Shown here: positions 16,421 through 23,627 of the stretch, piece by piece
Position numbering within the stretch: the first letter of the stretch is position 1
How the letters are laid out: each line of letters begins with the position of its first letter
Assembly (NCBI GenBank): GCA_964560875.1
Contig: CAZLMW010000119.1
Span: 1-23,627 of the forward strand
Direction of reading: 5' to 3'
From: CAZLMW01 sp964560875
GTDB taxonomy: Bacteria > Myxococcota_A > UBA9042
Length of the DNA stretch: 23,627 bases
Position numbers and translations under genes: made by a program
The notes under the pieces: model-generated
What the model saw: the letters and a program-made list of their open reading frames with translations, nothing else
Told to the model about the DNA's origin: nothing
Database searches by the model: none

Positions 16421-17170
16421 TCAGTTCGGCTTGATGCGGATCCACAGGCGCCCGAGCCACTCGCGCCATGAGCCGGTGGTGGTGCCGAGGGCCTCGCTCG
16501 CCGGAATCAGCGTCCAGGTCGGGCTCTCGGGGCTGATATGGCCGGTTGGGGCCGGGACGACATCGAGACCGTGTCGCTCAAAAAGCTCCCGGGCCCGCAG
16601 CATGTGGGTTGCGTGCGTGACGACGACGACTTTTCCGGTGGGTTTGGTGGCGGCGACGGCGATGGCTTCCTCTTCGGTGTCCTTGGCGCTCGGATGCAGG
16701 ACCACGCGTGTTGGCGCCAGGCCCATGCCGACGGCGAGCTGGCACGCGGCGGCTGCATTCGAACCCGGCCAGGGACCGCCCCAACCCGAACAATGAACGC
16801 GCGTTTTTGGGTGCATTCGTGCGATTCGCAGCGCTTCGGCGACGCGGGTGACCGACCCGCTGGAGATGACGCCGGTCAAAGGACGGTTCGCGACGGGGTG
16901 ATAGCCGGCTCCGAGCACCACGATGGCGGCTGGCGGTTCGTCGGGCGCTTGATACGCGACCATGCCGTCCTCGAGCGGCGCCAACATCATGAACGCGAAG
17001 GGTGGCAACGACGCGATGTAGAGGATCCCGGCCCCGGCCAGCGCGGTGCGGACGCCACGTGTTCGTGTTCGCTCCCTGCGCGCCCAAAACAGCCCCAATG
17101 CGATGAGAGCCAGGGCCACGGGCAGCGGCATGACCAGCGACGAGACCAGCTTTTTCAGCCAAAAACCCAC
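16421..17170 (-). CDS. elyC: ElyC/YdcF-type DUF218 protein
   Basis: 249 residues from a GTG at 17170, chosen because the protein then begins with FWLKKLVSSLVMPLPVALAL, closely like the start of E. coli ElyC (about 259 residues). In-frame alternatives are the ATG at 17233 and GTGs at 17200 and 17281, so the start is uncertain. Two N-terminal helices are followed by the DUF218 core: IVVLGAGYHP, SGSVTRVAEALRIAR, the RVHCSGWGG strand, the DTEEEA motif and the VVVTHATHMLRA motif. ElyC is an inner-membrane protein needed for normal peptidoglycan and lipid-carrier metabolism in E. coli, with unknown chemistry. This copy is first in a leftward group with the cyclase and possibly the YbjN-like gene. 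Confidence 0.82.
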   Translation of the reverse strand: MGFWLKKLVSSLVMPLPVALALIALGLFWARRERTRTRGVRTALAGAGILYIASLPPFAFMMLAPLEDGMVAYQAPDEPPAAIVVLGAGYHPVANRPLTGVISSGSVTRVAEALRIARMHPKTRVHCSGWGGPWPGSNAAAACQLAVGMGLAPTRVVLHPSAKDTEEEAIAVAATKPTGKVVVVTHATHMLRARELFERHGLDVVPAPTGHISPESPTWTLIPASEALGTTTGSWREWLGRLWIRIKPN

Positions 17171-17309
17171 GTCACGACAATGGCACAGAAAGGAATGCAC
17201 ATCAGGGGTTGACCTTCGATCGGGCGCAGGCATGATGGACCCACGGCGCCTTTGTGCCCGGAGGACTCGTTTGGTGAGCAATTACCGTTCCATTAGCGAC
17301 CACGTGTCG

Positions 17310-17378
17310 TTGCGCTTTCCGAAGATGAAGACCCCTGTTTGGGGTTGCCGTCGGCAGCGCAAGGCCGACCCTCCGCGG
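17310..17378 (+). promoter_or_regulatory. Possible folded leader RNA upstream of MATE gene
   Basis: A closing stem TTGCGCT (17310-17316) with AGCGCAA (17356-17362) encloses a hairpin ACCCC/GGGGT (17331-17335 with 17341-17345, loop TGTTT) and a small hairpin TGCC/GGCA (17346-17349 with 17353-17356). The small hairpin shares one base with the closing stem. An alternative pairing GTCGGC (17350-17355) with GCCGAC (17364-17369) would break the closing stem. CCGCGG (17373-17378) can pair with the 5' arm of the downstream terminator-like hairpin. No known riboswitch consensus was recognised. Confidence 0.4.
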
Positions 17379-17403
17379 TAAGAACCAGGCATCAGCCGTT
17401 CAC

Positions 17404-17435
17404 GAGCCGCGGGGAAACCTGCGGCTCCCGTGTTT
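17404..17435 (+). terminator. Intrinsic-terminator-like hairpin upstream of MATE gene
   Basis: GAGCCGCGGG (17404-17413), loop GAAA (17414-17417) and CCTGCGGCTC (17418-17427) give a 10-pair stem with one G-U pair and a GNRA tetraloop. A short spacer and five T (in TGTTTTTA) follow. It lies about 97 bases before the MATE start on the same strand and no gene ends just before it on that strand, so it would act as an attenuator. The T-run is short. Confidence 0.5.
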
Positions 17436-17499
17436 TTAGGGCCTTTTCGACCAGCGAAACGCCCAACCCACGACCCGCAGGACCCCGCGCAACAGCAGC

Positions 17500-17548
17500 A
17501 AGGAGCTGCATGCGAGGTGCGTCATGCACACGACAACAAGCGCCCTGA
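17500..17548 (+). promoter_or_regulatory. Tiny upstream ORF overlapping MATE start
   Basis: AAGGAG (17500-17505) stands 4 bases before an ATG at 17510. This opens a 12-codon frame (MRGASCTRQQAP) that stops at 17548, overlapping the MATE ATG at 17524 in another frame. The MATE gene has its own GAGG at 17514-17517. The tiny frame could couple or limit MATE translation, or be chance. Confidence 0.3.
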
Positions 17549-18888
17549 GACAGCGATTCAAGGTCGCGATGGGCGGCACAACCTTCGAAGTCGCGCATAC
17601 AGCGTGGCCGATCGTCATTTCGATGCTCTCGTACACCGCGATGGGCGTGGTCGACACGCTCTTCGTCGGGCGTCTGGGCACATCGCAGTTGGCCGGTGTC
17701 GCGCTCGCCGTGACCAGCGTCATGCTCTTCAACTCCGTCGCTCTCGGCGGCCTGCGCGGCATCAAGGTCGTGGTCGCCCAGGCGACAGGGGCCGGCGATT
17801 CCGAGATGGCGCGTCGCAGCGGGTGGCAGGGCCTTTGGCTCGCGCTATTGCTCGGCGGCGTGGTCGTCTTGCTGTCGACGTGGGCGGACACGTGGGTCGG
17901 TCTGATCGGCGCGTCGGGCGCCAACTTCGAACACGCGCGCGTCTACTTCGTGCTGCGTTGCTTGTCGGCGCCCGGCTTGTTCGTGATGACCGCGCTCTGT
18001 CAGCACCTCGACGGTCTTGGCCAAACGAGGGTCTCGATGCGCTTCACGCTGCTCGCCAACGGCCTGAACATCGTGCTCGATCCGTTGCTCATCTTCGGCT
18101 TTGGGCCGATTCCGGCCATGGGCGTGTTTGGCGCGGGACTGGCAACGGCCATAGCGTTCGTCGTGGCAGCCGTCGCGGCGTTTGCTGCGTTCGTTTCGGC
18201 CGATAACCCGGTCGTCGGGCCGCTGCGGGAGGATCTCAGGCGTCTTGCGAAGGTTGGCGCGCCCATTGGCGTGAACTGGCTGCTCGACGTCGCCGGCTGG
18301 ACGGTCATCGTCGCCACTTTGGCGCGCGTCAGTGAGCTGCAGGTGGCGGCCAACGTCGTCGCGATCCGCATCGTGTCGGTGAGCTTCTTGCCGGGCTACG
18401 GCATCGCGGAGGCCACGTCGATCCTCGTCGGCCAGTACGTCGGCGCGGGGCGCCTCGGCGGGACCAATGCGGTGTTGAAGTCGGCGACGGGGCTGTCCTG
18501 CGCGATCATGGGCGCGCTCGGTGTCGTCTTCCTGGTGACGCCGGAACCGATTGTCGGCGCGTTTTCAAGCGATCCTGACGTGGTTGCTGTCGGCGCGACG
18601 CTGCTGATGTACGGCGCGGCGTTTCAGCTGTTTGATGCGGTCGCGCTCTCGACGATGGGCGCGCTCAATGGGGCCGGCGATACGGCGTTCACGATGAAGG
18701 TCGGCATCACAGCGACGTGGCTGGTGTTGGTCCCGCTCGGCTGGTTCCTGGCTGTGCGCGCCGAGATGGGGGCCGCCGGTGTTTGGGTCGCGATCACAGC
18801 GGACGTGGCGACCCGTGCCGCGGCGTACCTGGTGCGTTGGCGCAGTGGCGGTTGGCGTTCGAAAGCCGTCGTGCAGACCGGGGCCTGA
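17524..18888 (+). CDS. MATE-family multidrug/toxin efflux transporter
   Basis: 454 residues from the ATG at 17524, with GAGG 6 bases upstream. About twelve hydrophobic helices are arranged in two similar halves. The first half opens with AWPIVISMLSYTAMGVVDTLFVGRLGTSQLAGVALA, split here as AWPIVISMLS and VVDTLFVGRLG, the classic MATE opening. The same theme recurs in the second half with PIGVNWLLDVAGW and a GQYVGAGR loop. Members export cationic drugs, metabolites or toxins with a proton or sodium gradient. Which of the NorM or DinF branches it belongs to cannot be fixed by eye, and the substrate is unknown. The gene is alone on its strand, with the odd leader described separately, and ends 9 bases from the convergent GGDEF-EAL gene. 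Confidence 0.88.
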   Translation: MHTTTSALRQRFKVAMGGTTFEVAHTAWPIVISMLSYTAMGVVDTLFVGRLGTSQLAGVALAVTSVMLFNSVALGGLRGIKVVVAQATGAGDSEMARRSGWQGLWLALLLGGVVVLLSTWADTWVGLIGASGANFEHARVYFVLRCLSAPGLFVMTALCQHLDGLGQTRVSMRFTLLANGLNIVLDPLLIFGFGPIPAMGVFGAGLATAIAFVVAAVAAFAAFVSADNPVVGPLREDLRRLAKVGAPIGVNWLLDVAGWTVIVATLARVSELQVAANVVAIRIVSVSFLPGYGIAEATSILVGQYVGAGRLGGTNAVLKSATGLSCAIMGALGVVFLVTPEPIVGAFSSDPDVVAVGATLLMYGAAFQLFDAVALSTMGALNGAGDTAFTMKVGITATWLVLVPLGWFLAVRAEMGAAGVWVAITADVATRAAAYLVRWRSGGWRSKAVVQTGA

Positions 18889-18903
18889 ATGGGCGCGTCA
18901 GGC
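18883..18903. terminator. Inverted repeat spanning the convergent stop codons
   Basis: GCCTGA (18883-18888) and TCAGGC (18898-18903) are perfect inverse complements around a 9-base loop. The stop codons of the MATE gene and of the convergent GGDEF-EAL gene form the inner edges of the stem. There is no T-run, so it may be only a weak bidirectional stop or a chance match. Confidence 0.25.
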
Positions 18904-21228
18904 GGCGACTGACGTCAATGCGAGAGCCGGGGCGGGGCGTCCGTAGAGAAACCCCTGGGCGTACCCGCACCCGAGCTCTTGCAGCGCCGCGTGCTGTGCT
19001 TCGTTCTCGATGCCCTCTGCGACGACCTTCTTTCCGAGCTGATGGCCGAGTTCGATGATCGTGCGGACAATCTCGTGGTCTTCGCGGCTGTGGGGCAAAC
19101 CGGCGACGAACGAGCGGTCGATCTTCAGCTTGTCGATCGGCAAGCGCTGCAGGTAGCGGAGCGAGCAGAAGCCCGTGCCGAAGTCGTCGAGGTGGATCTT
19201 CACGCCGAGCCGTCGCAGCTCTTCGAGCGTTGCGATCGCTTCATCGGTGTATTCGAGCAACACGGACTCGGTTATCTCGAGGACCAGGCGTTGTGGCGCC
19301 ATCCGCGTTGCCGCGAGCACGTCGGCGATGTAGTCGACAAGGCCGTCGTCGTGGAACTGCTTGGGCGAAAGGTTGACGCTGACAGACAGCGATTCGTCGT
19401 CGCCATCGCGGCCCCACAAGGCTGCTGTACGGACGGCGGCGTCGATGACCCAGCGCCCGATCGGCAGGATCAAGCCGGTCTCTTCGGCGAGGGGCACGAA
19501 CTCGCCGGGTGAGACAAGGCCGCGCGACGACGAATGCCACCGCAGCAAGGCCTCGGCGCCCATCACGCGCCGGTCGGACACGGCGACGATCGGCTGGAAA
19601 TGCAGCGCGAGCTCGTTGCGTTCGATGGCGCGCCGCAGGTCGGTCTCGATGTCGAGGCGTTCGGCGCTGGTGCCGTGAAGCTCCCGGTCGAAGACGGTGT
19701 ACGGTTCGTTGGCGGATGACTTGGTGCGGTACATGGCGACGTCCGCGTCGCGCAACATTCCGGCGGCGGTGCCGTGATCGCCGTTGTGCACGCAGATGCC
19801 GACGCTGGCGCTGACGAAGACCTCGCGGCCTTCCACATCAAACGGGGTCTTGAGCGCGCGGTGGATGCGTGCGGCGACCCGCTCGGCGTCGGCTGCGCTG
19901 CCCACATAGTCCAGAAGGACACAGAACTCGTCGCCGCCAAGTCGCGCGAAGGTATCTCCGGGCCGAATCAGACGGCTGCCACGACGTGCGAATGCGCACA
20001 ACAGCGCGTCGCCGGCCGCGTGGCCGAGGTTGTCGTTGATAACTTTGAAGCGATCGAGGTCGATGAAGAGAACGGCGAATCGATGCTTGGGATCGCGCTG
20101 CACCCGCTGGATCGCGTGCGCCATGCGGTCGAGGCACAACGCGCGGTTGGGCAAACCCGTGAGGCTGTCGTGGAGCGCTTCGTGGCGCAGCCGCGCTTCG
20201 GCCTGCTTGCGCTGTGAGATGTCGGTCTGGGAACCCGCCATGCGGATCGCTTCGCCGGTCTCGTTGCGTACCGCGAGGCCGCGGGTGAGGACCCAGTGCC
20301 ACTCCCCGTCGGCCGACTTGATGCGGTGTTCGCGTTCGAAGTGGGCCGTGCGGCCTTGCAGGTGGTTGTCCATCGCGGCGGTGAATGCGCCGATGTCGTC
20401 GGGGTGGATGATCGCGAACCAGGCGTCGGTGGTGCGCGGGTGGTTCTGGGTGACGTAGCCGAGCATTTCGCGCCATCGCGGCGACAGGTAGAGGCCGCCG
20501 TCGAGGCGCCAATCCCATAGCCCGTCGTTGGCTCCGTTGACCGCCAGCATGAACCGCTGCTCGCTCTCGCGCAGGGCGACCTCGGAGCGATGCCGGGCGA
20601 TGGCGTGGCAGAGGGTGCGCGCGAGCAGGTCGGCCTGGATCGTCGCCTTGACCAGGTAGTCCTGGGCCCCCCGATGAACGGCTGCGAGTGCGGTGTCGCG
20701 GTCGTCGATGCCGCTGAGCACAACGACCGGAACGCCTGGCGCGGACTCCTGGATCGCCTCGAAGGTGGGCAGGCCCTTGCTGTCGAACACGCAAAGGTCG
20801 GACAGCACCACGTCCGGCGGCGCGGCCCGCAGCTGGAATTCCGCTTCGGCCACCGAACGGACGTGCGTGACGTCGAAATTGATGCCGTCGGACGCATCCA
20901 GCATGCGCATCGTCGCGAATCGGTCGTCTTCGTTGTCTTCGAGGAGCAGGACTTTCAGCACCTCGTCGCCGGCTGTCGTGAGAAAGCCTGACGACCACGC
21001 GCGCCGGGCTGCACGATTGTTTCGGCGGGATGTCGCGACCTGTCGTTGAAACGCGTTCTGGTGCGAAGTCGGGATGTTATAACGTCCGACGGACGGCTCG
21101 GGATCGGCGTCGTACAGCGCGTCGGGGATGTGGCCGGGCACAACAACGGGGGCGAGCGACTCCACATCGGGCCCGCCGCTCTCGATCAGGGGCAGGCGGT
21201 TGTTGGTTCGCTCGTTGTCTCCGAACAT
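18898..21228 (-). CDS. REC-PAS-GGDEF-EAL cyclic di-GMP regulator
   Basis: 776 residues from the ATG at 21228, which has GGAGG 5 bases upstream; a longer in-frame reading from 21303 lacks this. Domains: an unstructured leader (1-88); a receiver (92-205) with acidic pair Glu97/Asp98, phospho-acceptor Asp144, Ser172 and Lys194; PAS (about 215-340) with PAC-like end; GGDEF (350-512) with intact GGDEF at 431-435 and the RPGD inhibitory site at 422-425; EAL (525-770) with EALLRW (559-564), NLSPKQF, EITES, DDFGTG (681-686), KIDRSF, EGIE and QGF. Both synthesis and hydrolysis of cyclic di-GMP look possible, and phosphorylation may set the balance. It lies downstream of a histidine kinase on the same strand, 173 bases apart, a likely partner. 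Confidence 0.92.
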   Translation of the reverse strand: MFGDNERTNNRLPLIESGGPDVESLAPVVVPGHIPDALYDADPEPSVGRYNIPTSHQNAFQRQVATSRRNNRAARRAWSSGFLTTAGDEVLKVLLLEDNEDDRFATMRMLDASDGINFDVTHVRSVAEAEFQLRAAPPDVVLSDLCVFDSKGLPTFEAIQESAPGVPVVVLSGIDDRDTALAAVHRGAQDYLVKATIQADLLARTLCHAIARHRSEVALRESEQRFMLAVNGANDGLWDWRLDGGLYLSPRWREMLGYVTQNHPRTTDAWFAIIHPDDIGAFTAAMDNHLQGRTAHFEREHRIKSADGEWHWVLTRGLAVRNETGEAIRMAGSQTDISQRKQAEARLRHEALHDSLTGLPNRALCLDRMAHAIQRVQRDPKHRFAVLFIDLDRFKVINDNLGHAAGDALLCAFARRGSRLIRPGDTFARLGGDEFCVLLDYVGSAADAERVAARIHRALKTPFDVEGREVFVSASVGICVHNGDHGTAAGMLRDADVAMYRTKSSANEPYTVFDRELHGTSAERLDIETDLRRAIERNELALHFQPIVAVSDRRVMGAEALLRWHSSSRGLVSPGEFVPLAEETGLILPIGRWVIDAAVRTAALWGRDGDDESLSVSVNLSPKQFHDDGLVDYIADVLAATRMAPQRLVLEITESVLLEYTDEAIATLEELRRLGVKIHLDDFGTGFCSLRYLQRLPIDKLKIDRSFVAGLPHSREDHEIVRTIIELGHQLGKKVVAEGIENEAQHAALQELGCGYAQGFLYGRPAPALALTSVAA

Positions 21229-21401
21229 CGTGACCTCCGCAGCGCGGGGCGGTTCGAACTGCATGTGTGCGCTGCATAATCGACTGTCGCCCGCGGCGCA
21301 CAACGGTCAAGAAAACGGCGCTTTTGCAGCGCTGGTAAGTCGCGGAGATGATCGGCGAATCGCGCGACTTTGAGGCGACGCGGAATGGATGGAGGTCGGC
21401 T
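21229..21401 (-). other. Intergenic region between histidine kinase and GGDEF-EAL gene
   Basis: 173 bases on the same transcription side. It contains only the strong ribosome site of the downstream gene. A TTGACC on the minus strand (complement of 21305-21310) has no good -10 partner. Confidence 0.4.
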
Positions 21402-23225
21402 TCAACCGACGGCGCGGCGGTCCGGTAGGGTAAAGTGCACGGTCGTTCCGCCCCCAGCGTTGGCGCGGGCGCCGATGCGGCCGCCCAATTGATCGACCAG
21501 GTCTCGGCAGATCGCGAGCCCGAGCCCGTGGCCCTCGTGCTCGGATGGTCCGCGGACCCCGGGCTGGAACAACTGAACGCCTTCGGGTAGCCCCGGGCCG
21601 TCGTCGTCGACCAGGAACTCCCAGCCGTCCTCGCGCGAGATCGCGCTGACCTGAACCCGGGGTGCGTCGCCGCCGTGCACGACGGCGTTGCTGATGAGGT
21701 TTTGCAGGACCCGGCACAGCGAGTCGCGGTCGCAAACGACCGTTGGCAGCGCGTCGAATTCCACAGAAGCGTCGTGCGCATCGAGCAGCGCGCTGAGATC
21801 AGCGATGACGTCCAGCAGCAGATCGCCGACGTGAATCTCCTCGCCGCCGGTCTCGGGCGGGCCGAGCACGGTGGCGACCCGTTTCTGCATCCGAGACGCC
21901 GCGGCATGAGCGCGTTCGAGCAGCTCGCTGGCGTCCGGATCGAGCGCCCCGCCGTGGTCTTGCACCACCGCTTCGATGTACCGCGCGACGGCACGAGCAG
22001 GTGCGGAGAGGTCATGGGCGATAGCGGCGGCGCGGGTTGCGATGGGGCCGGGCGCGGCGATCGGCACAGGTCCGGTGGCGCGCAATGCGTCGGCTGCCAT
22101 CGCCATGGTGTTGCGCACTGTCTTGTCCGTGACGCGGCCTGGCTCGGGCACCAGCTGCAACACGCCGCGGTCGGCGCCCCCGCGGGCGATAAGGCCATCA
22201 TGCCGCGCGCGGAGAGCGGCGAGGGAGTCGGCGAGCTTGGGATCGTGTGCGGCAAGCGCGATGACGTCGGCGATGGTGGCCGCTGCACCGGCGACGTCGT
22301 TGAGGCGATGTTCGAAGACGTCGGCGAGCTGCAGCAACCACTGCGCGCGATCCTTGCGGTCGGCGCGCCGGGCGATGTCGCCGAGCACGTCTCGCAGCGC
22401 GGGCCACCGGTCCAAGCGCGTCAGCATGTCGATCAGGATGCGGCGCAGATCATCGTTGTCGGGATCGCGGTCCAGCCACGCCAGGCATACCTGGAGGGCG
22501 CGCTCGCCATCGCGGAGGCTGTCGATACACACGGCGAGCAGTTGCTTGCTGAGCCGCCGCATTTCTTCGGTGTCCCCGATGTGCGGGATGCGGGCGGTGA
22601 GCGTGTCTGCAAGTCGTTGTTCGTCGCCGATCGAGCGATCGAGCGCGATCAAGCGGTCCCACGCCGCATCATCTGCGGGGTCCACGGACAACAGCGCCAC
22701 CAGCGCGGCGCGCTCGCCCGTCTCGTCACCTTTCTCGCGCGCCTGGCGCACCTCGGAGCGCCGACGTTGGGCCGCCGCCATGACATCGTCCTCGGCGTTT
22801 GACGCTGGGATGGCGTCGCTTCTCGTCGATGGCGCGCGCTGATGTTTTGTGCCGTCCGCTGCGCGCAACCACCCGTCGAGTACCCGCTGCAGGTCCGCGA
22901 ATCCCGCGACCGAGTTGCCCACGACGCGGTCAACGCCTGACGCCATCGCCCTGCCCGCATCGTCGGCCGATTCGGCGACGACTGCGATGAGACGCCCGGG
23001 CCGATGTTTGCGAACCAGGGTTACAGCTTGGGCGGAGTCCCCCCAGCCCAGCGGCCACTGCAGGACAACGGCGTCGCACGGTCCCGCGGCAAGATGGTCC
23101 GCGAATCCCATCGCTCCGATGGCTTCGACAACGGCGCCAGCGCCACCAGCCAGCGCGCTGGCACGGGCGACCAAACGCGTATCCGCGTCGTCGATCACCA
23201 GCAATACCGTCCCTTCGGACATCAT
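21402..23225 (-). CDS. Soluble histidine kinase with degenerate receiver and TPR-like region
   Basis: 607 residues from the first of two adjacent ATGs (23225, 23222); AGGGG lies about 8 bases upstream. An in-frame GTG at 23279 would add 18 residues. Domains: a receiver-like fold (5-120) that keeps Asp12/Asp13 but has Gln56 in place of the phospho-acceptor Asp and no Lys, so it is a pseudo-receiver; a long helical region (160-345) with TPR-like repeats of the LDRDPDNDDLRRILIDML type; an HisKA-like helix with His404 in AIAHDLSAPARAV; and a complete HATPase with N-box Asn509/Asn513, DDDGPG (540-545) and GHGLGL (565-570). It has no membrane segment or signal peptide, so it senses a cytoplasmic or partner-protein signal. 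The downstream receiver of the GGDEF-EAL protein is the obvious target. Confidence 0.88.
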   Translation of the reverse strand: MMSEGTVLLVIDDADTRLVARASALAGGAGAVVEAIGAMGFADHLAAGPCDAVVLQWPLGWGDSAQAVTLVRKHRPGRLIAVVAESADDAGRAMASGVDRVVGNSVAGFADLQRVLDGWLRAADGTKHQRAPSTRSDAIPASNAEDDVMAAAQRRRSEVRQAREKGDETGERAALVALLSVDPADDAAWDRLIALDRSIGDEQRLADTLTARIPHIGDTEEMRRLSKQLLAVCIDSLRDGERALQVCLAWLDRDPDNDDLRRILIDMLTRLDRWPALRDVLGDIARRADRKDRAQWLLQLADVFEHRLNDVAGAAATIADVIALAAHDPKLADSLAALRARHDGLIARGGADRGVLQLVPEPGRVTDKTVRNTMAMAADALRATGPVPIAAPGPIATRAAAIAHDLSAPARAVARYIEAVVQDHGGALDPDASELLERAHAAASRMQKRVATVLGPPETGGEEIHVGDLLLDVIADLSALLDAHDASVEFDALPTVVCDRDSLCRVLQNLISNAVVHGGDAPRVQVSAISREDGWEFLVDDDGPGLPEGVQLFQPGVRGPSEHEGHGLGLAICRDLVDQLGGRIGARANAGGGTTVHFTLPDRRAVG

Positions 23226-23412
23226 CTGGACAGCCCCTGTGCGCGCGATGACCGATCTGCCCAAGGTCGCTTCGCGCACGCATGTCTCAACGACCCCAGC
23301 CTACGTCGCCGAGGCTGGCCAGTCACGAATCCAGCCGGCGAAAGGGAGCTCCCCGTCGGCGTCGAATGACCCGGCGTTTGTACGGTGGGCAGCGGCGATG
23401 CCACGATAGGTC
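23226..23412. promoter_or_regulatory. Divergent intergenic region with inverted repeats
   Basis: 187 bases between divergent starts. It contains CCAGCCT (23296-23302) with AGGCTGG (23312-23318), a perfect 7-base inverted repeat with a 9-base gap, and the perfect palindrome GGGAGCTCCC (23344-23353). Either could be an operator for one or both genes. No clear promoter boxes are visible. Confidence 0.3.
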
Positions 23413-23627
23413 ATGGCTGCTCAGCGCTACGTGTTGTGTCTGGTGTCGGCGCTCTTCGTGCTGTGCGCGCCCGCATGCGGCGAAGACAACGGCGACGCTG
23501 CGAACAAAGACGCCAACAGTGATCCCGGCTGCGAGTCCGCCCGGGTGAGGGAAGACGGCGCCTGCTGCCCGGCTGGCACGTTCTATCGATTCGAGAGCGA
23601 CGCTTGTCTGCCCGTCGGCCCGACCGG
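23413..23627 (+). CDS. Lipoprotein, C-terminus cut by window edge
   Basis: 71 codons from the ATG at 23413, running off the window end. The signal peptide has a hydrophobic core (VLCLVSALFVLC) and a lipobox-like APAC, giving lipidated Cys23 followed by GEDNGD and an Asp/Asn/Ala-rich stalk. A Cys-rich segment follows with D-G-A-C-C-P-A-G-T-F and C-L-P-V-G-P-T-G. That pattern, by my recollection, occurs at the start of many lipoproteins in myxobacterial relatives. The function is unknown. It is divergent from the histidine kinase. Confidence 0.75.
   Translation, partial: MAAQRYVLCLVSALFVLCAPACGEDNGDAANKDANSDPGCESARVREDGACCPAGTFYRFESDACLPVGPT

Larger units (their letters stand above)
17171..17523. 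other. Intergenic region between divergent elyC-like and MATE genes
   Basis: 353 bases with no supported gene. The part next to the elyC-like gene may still be coding if one of its upstream starts is used. The right half contains inverted repeats described as separate entries (17310-17362 and 17404-17435) and a tiny ORF overlapping the MATE start. I see no convincing -35/-10 pair. Confidence 0.6.

Noticed and set aside
21286..21310. TTGACC on the minus strand as a promoter for the GGDEF-EAL gene
   Set aside because: No acceptable -10 hexamer at 16-18 bases; the nearest AT-rich stretch is too far away.
23226..23279. Upstream GTG start for the histidine kinase
   Set aside because: It adds 18 residues before the receiver fold without a better ribosome site; the double ATG at 23225/23222 fits the domain start.

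Overview
The window is GC-rich DNA (roughly two-thirds G+C by eye), densely coding and typical of a chromosome. It carries about thirteen protein genes. I see no tRNA, rRNA, CRISPR array, insertion sequence or phage gene. The style suggests a member of the Myxococcota or a related deltaproteobacterial lineage: many lipoproteins with Asp/Ser/Thr/Gly-rich stalks, long Cys-rich repeat proteins with NHL propellers, a histidine kinase with a TPR-like middle, and a class III cyclase. That placement is inference from gene style, not from a marker gene.

Left part (1-3795, minus strand): four closely packed genes with gaps of 5-9 bases, transcribed leftward. They encode an OmpA-domain lipoprotein, a membrane-anchored TlpA-like thioredoxin, a lipoprotein with a low-complexity stalk, and an integral-membrane alkaline-phosphatase-superfamily enzyme of the sulfatase/LtaS type that runs off the window edge. 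This looks like a cell-envelope operon. Divergent from it is pssA (phosphatidylserine synthase, 3922-4656), followed by a secreted Cys-containing protein of unknown family (4846-5766).

Centre (5992-14193, plus strand): one 2733-residue lipoprotein fills a third of the window. Behind a lipid anchor and Thr/Asp/Gly-rich stalk come about 14 full 43-51-residue Cys-rich units. Then CTDC-type Cys-rich linkers alternate with NHL beta-propellers, four times. Each propeller has six recognisable blades, 24 in all, and the super-repeat spacing is 426-443 residues. A DUF1554-like domain closes the protein. It is best read as a giant modular surface protein, probably for adhesion or recognition.

Right of centre (14212-17170, minus strand): an ElyC/YdcF-type DUF218 protein, a seven-helix membrane class III nucleotide cyclase with a Glu where adenylate cyclases have their purine-specifying Lys, and a YbjN/TY-Chap-like small protein. 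Divergent from these is a MATE-family efflux transporter (17524-18888). Its upstream region contains a possible folded leader RNA ending in a terminator-like hairpin, with a competing pairing and a tiny overlapping upstream ORF.

Right end (18898-23627): on the minus strand, a soluble histidine kinase with a degenerate receiver and a TPR-like region is followed by a REC-PAS-GGDEF-EAL protein with all key motifs intact. They plausibly form a phosphorelay that controls cyclic di-GMP. A further lipoprotein begins divergently at 23413 and is cut by the window end. The main candidates for something undescribed are the giant propeller protein, the leader upstream of the MATE gene, and the Glu-type cyclase.
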